NCBI GenBank assembly: GCA_020844525.1
Contig: JAJGAH010000157.1
Coordinates: forward strand, 1-6,370
Source: Eubacterium sp.
GTDB lineage: Bacteria > Bacillota > Clostridia > Lachnospirales > Lachnospiraceae
Direction of reading: 5' to 3'
Length of the DNA stretch: 6,370 nt
Every line of letters begins with the position of its first letter. Position 1 is the stretch's first letter. The notes beneath the pieces were generated by a model. That model had not been told where the DNA came from. It did no database searches and saw only the letters and a list, made by a program, of their open reading frames with translations. A program made the translations under genes and the position numbers. Below, in pieces: positions 4,733 to 6,370 of this stretch.

Positions 4733-6370
4733 ATCGTTTCCTTTCTTGTGTCAATCCAAATAGTTGTCCAATAGTTCAGATATGGTACTTTAAAATCAAT
4801 AAAATTGCCAATTTTAGTAGCATGTTCTGTAAAATAAAGCTCTACTACATCCATATTTTCACCATCAGGGCTACTAAAGCAGACTCTTTCAACCGGAGTA
4901 TCTACCTGTACGGTAAACTTGATATCTTTTTGGATATTCGCCTCCTCTTTACCTTCGTTCCAATAATCTTCATGTTGTCCGCACAAATTGAGCAAATAAA
5001 TGCACTTGCGATCATCTTTTTCACGAAGAATCATCCAGATTTTTCCAGCTTCACCGTAAGAACTCACATTATGGCTGGTGCACTTATACTCATAGTTATC
5101 CCAGCCAGTATGCGTCATTGTCACATCTAGCAATTCAGGATCAAAGAACAAATTTTCATAACGAATCATATAATCATAGTATCGTCTGACAGTTTCTGCC
5201 TCTGAATCACTGAACTTCGTATAATCACTGTAATATCCTTGTGTCAATGCCGCTTGGTTTTCACCTGTAAAAAGATGTGTGGCCCCATTTGAAACAATAG
5301 TCCCCATCAACAACTTGGCTGCAGGGAGGGCTTTTTCACGTTTACCCTCACGAAATGGCTTCAGATAGGCTGCCAGAATAATGCTTTTATCATCTTTTGC
5401 ATAATTTCTTGCATCCCGAATAAGCTGGGCGATACTAGCATACCTGTCGTAAGGCGGCCACACCTCAATATAGACAGCATCTTGTTTTCTATCGGCTGTC
5501 TTATAGACAGGCCATGCTCCAACATTATTGAAAATCAAGTAAGGTTCTTCCTCACCATGTACATTTTCGCGTGCTTCATCAATAAGAGAAGGAAACTCAT
5601 CTTCCAATTTGATTTTCTTCGGAGTTGTGTCTAAATGAGAATATGCCGTTTTGGGAAATCCATAAGTATCCATATGAATGCCAGAAAAACCCATGATGGT
5701 TATTGCATCTTGATATTCGCTAAAAAGATGTTCCCTCCAAGGCGACCCTTTTGCAATATTCATAATATAGAACACATCAATAAACACAAATGGATCCTGA
5801 CAGGAATTGTAGAATGCCCATCTCGGATGCTTTTCAAAAAATACTTTACTGGCAGCATACACAGCTCCATATGCAGTCGGGTGCATTCCCATTTTTTTGG
5901 CCTTTACGATTTTTGCTTTGACTGTACTTCTGGATATTTCCTTTCCCATCATATCATGATAATCCTCATGCGGAGACACAAGGCAATCGTGACGGTAAGA
6001 CCAGTCATAAAACTGAACCAAATTAATATGGCATTTTAACAGCCATTCCAGTGCCCCATTGTTGCGGTCACCTTCTGTAAAGTCGCTTAAGAAGCCATAC
6101 CGTAAAACTTTTCGGGAAGATTCGGCAACATCAAAAGCAGTCTGTAATATTGGTTTTTCTAAATTGCCTTGCTGATAAACATTTACGCCATATCCAGCAA
6201 AGGTTGCAGAAAACGAACCTACGGATACTATCGTTTTTTTCTCTGTCAAAACAAGGTTTTGCTCCTTGATAGTTTTAGAGAGAAATAACACATGGATATG
6301 AACAGATACAGGCAACACCTCATCACATATGATGCAAAGATTTACTGTTTCATCTATACCAAACTGTGCA
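4729..6370 (-). CDS. GH66 dextranase-type glycosidase without CBM35 insert, probably cytoplasmic (5' end beyond window edge)
   Basis: The frame is open to the right edge, giving about 546 visible codons; numbering here starts at the first complete codon (6369-6367). A GTG at 6318 could be taken as a start, but it would cut the N-terminal domain: the upstream residues QFGIDETVNLCI align with TYTPGESATIYF in the domain of the neighbouring GH66 enzyme. The true start is therefore probably 10-40 codons beyond the window. Dextranases hydrolyse internal alpha-1,6 bonds. Visible: immunoglobulin-like domain (to about 85), GH66 barrel (about 90-405) and domain C (about 430-540, ending with PYLNYWTTIWID). 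Probable nucleophile D234 in SGIHMDTYG and acid/base E302 in YIEVWPP, 68 residues apart, the same spacing as D385 and E453 of S. mutans dextranase. No CBM35 interrupts the barrel (type I layout). Nine cysteines in the visible part argue for a cytoplasmic protein, though the signal-peptide region is not visible. Its TGA stop overlaps the next start by 4 bases. Substrates may be imported linear or cyclic isomaltooligosaccharides (inference). Confidence 0.88.
   Translation of the reverse strand, partial: AQFGIDETVNLCIICDEVLPVSVHIHVLFLSKTIKEQNLVLTEKKTIVSVGSFSATFAGYGVNVYQQGNLEKPILQTAFDVAESSRKVLRYGFLSDFTEGDRNNGALEWLLKCHINLVQFYDWSYRHDCLVSPHEDYHDMMGKEISRSTVKAKIVKAKKMGMHPTAYGAVYAASKVFFEKHPRWAFYNSCQDPFVFIDVFYIMNIAKGSPWREHLFSEYQDAITIMGFSGIHMDTYGFPKTAYSHLDTTPKKIKLEDEFPSLIDEARENVHGEEEPYLIFNNVGAWPVYKTADRKQDAVYIEVWPPYDRYASIAQLIRDARNYAKDDKSIILAAYLKPFREGKREKALPAAKLLMGTIVSNGATHLFTGENQAALTQGYYSDYTKFSDSEAETVRRYYDYMIRYENLFFDPELLDVTMTHTGWDNYEYKCTSHNVSSYGEAGKIWMILREKDDRKCIYLLNLCGQHEDYWNEGKEEANIQKDIKFTVQVDTPVERVCFSSPDGENMDVVELYFTEHATKIGNFIDFKVPYLNYWTTIWIDTRKETI
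4739..4744 (-). promoter_or_regulatory. Ribosome binding site of the secreted GH66 gene
   Basis: AAAGGA on the minus strand (4744 to 4739) lies 6 bases before the ATG at 4732. It sits inside the last codons of the upstream GH66 gene. It supports the ATG that yields the signal peptide as the real start. Confidence 0.82.

Noticed and set aside
1..6370. CRISPR arrays, tRNA/rRNA genes, insertion sequences and riboswitches.
   Set aside because: None was recognised on either strand. Nearly all of the window is accounted for by four coding regions, and the only gap longer than 100 bases (243-390) holds just the terminator hairpin.

Overview
The window looks like chromosomal DNA of a low- to moderate-GC Gram-positive anaerobe, probably a gut-type Clostridia/Lachnospiraceae member. 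This is inferred from the strong AAAGGAG-type ribosome binding sites, the lysine-rich Firmicutes-style signal peptide, the Hsp20 sequence style and the families present. No 16S or other marker gene is present, so the taxonomic call is soft.

Layout. Positions 1-242 (+) hold the C-terminal end of a small heat shock protein (Hsp20/alpha-crystallin) that enters from the left edge. A strong GC hairpin at 300-328 separates it from a convergent three-gene operon that fills the rest of the window on the minus strand. In transcription order (right to left) the operon contains: a GH66 dextranase-type protein whose reading frame runs off the right edge (4729-6370); a secreted 902-residue GH66 enzyme with two CBM35-type modules, closest in architecture to cycloisomaltooligosaccharide glucanotransferase (CITase) (2024-4732); and a cytoplasmic GH13 subfamily 31 glucan 1,6-alpha-glucosidase, DexB (391-2010). 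The first pair overlaps by 4 bases (ATGA). In the second pair the stop codon lies inside the next gene's ribosome binding site, so all three are very likely co-transcribed and translationally coupled.

How the genes fit together. All three families act on alpha-1,6-glucan (dextran, isomaltooligosaccharides). The exported multi-domain enzyme would cut, and perhaps cyclise, dextran outside the cell. The other GH66 enzyme lacks the CBM35 insert and has nine visible cysteines, which suggests a cytoplasmic enzyme that opens or cuts imported oligosaccharides. DexB would then release glucose from their non-reducing ends. This resembles a private-nutrient scheme in which dextran is converted to cyclic isomaltooligosaccharides, imported and linearised inside. 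The transporter and regulator that the scheme needs are not in this window and would be expected beyond position 6370. The operon promoter is also outside the window.
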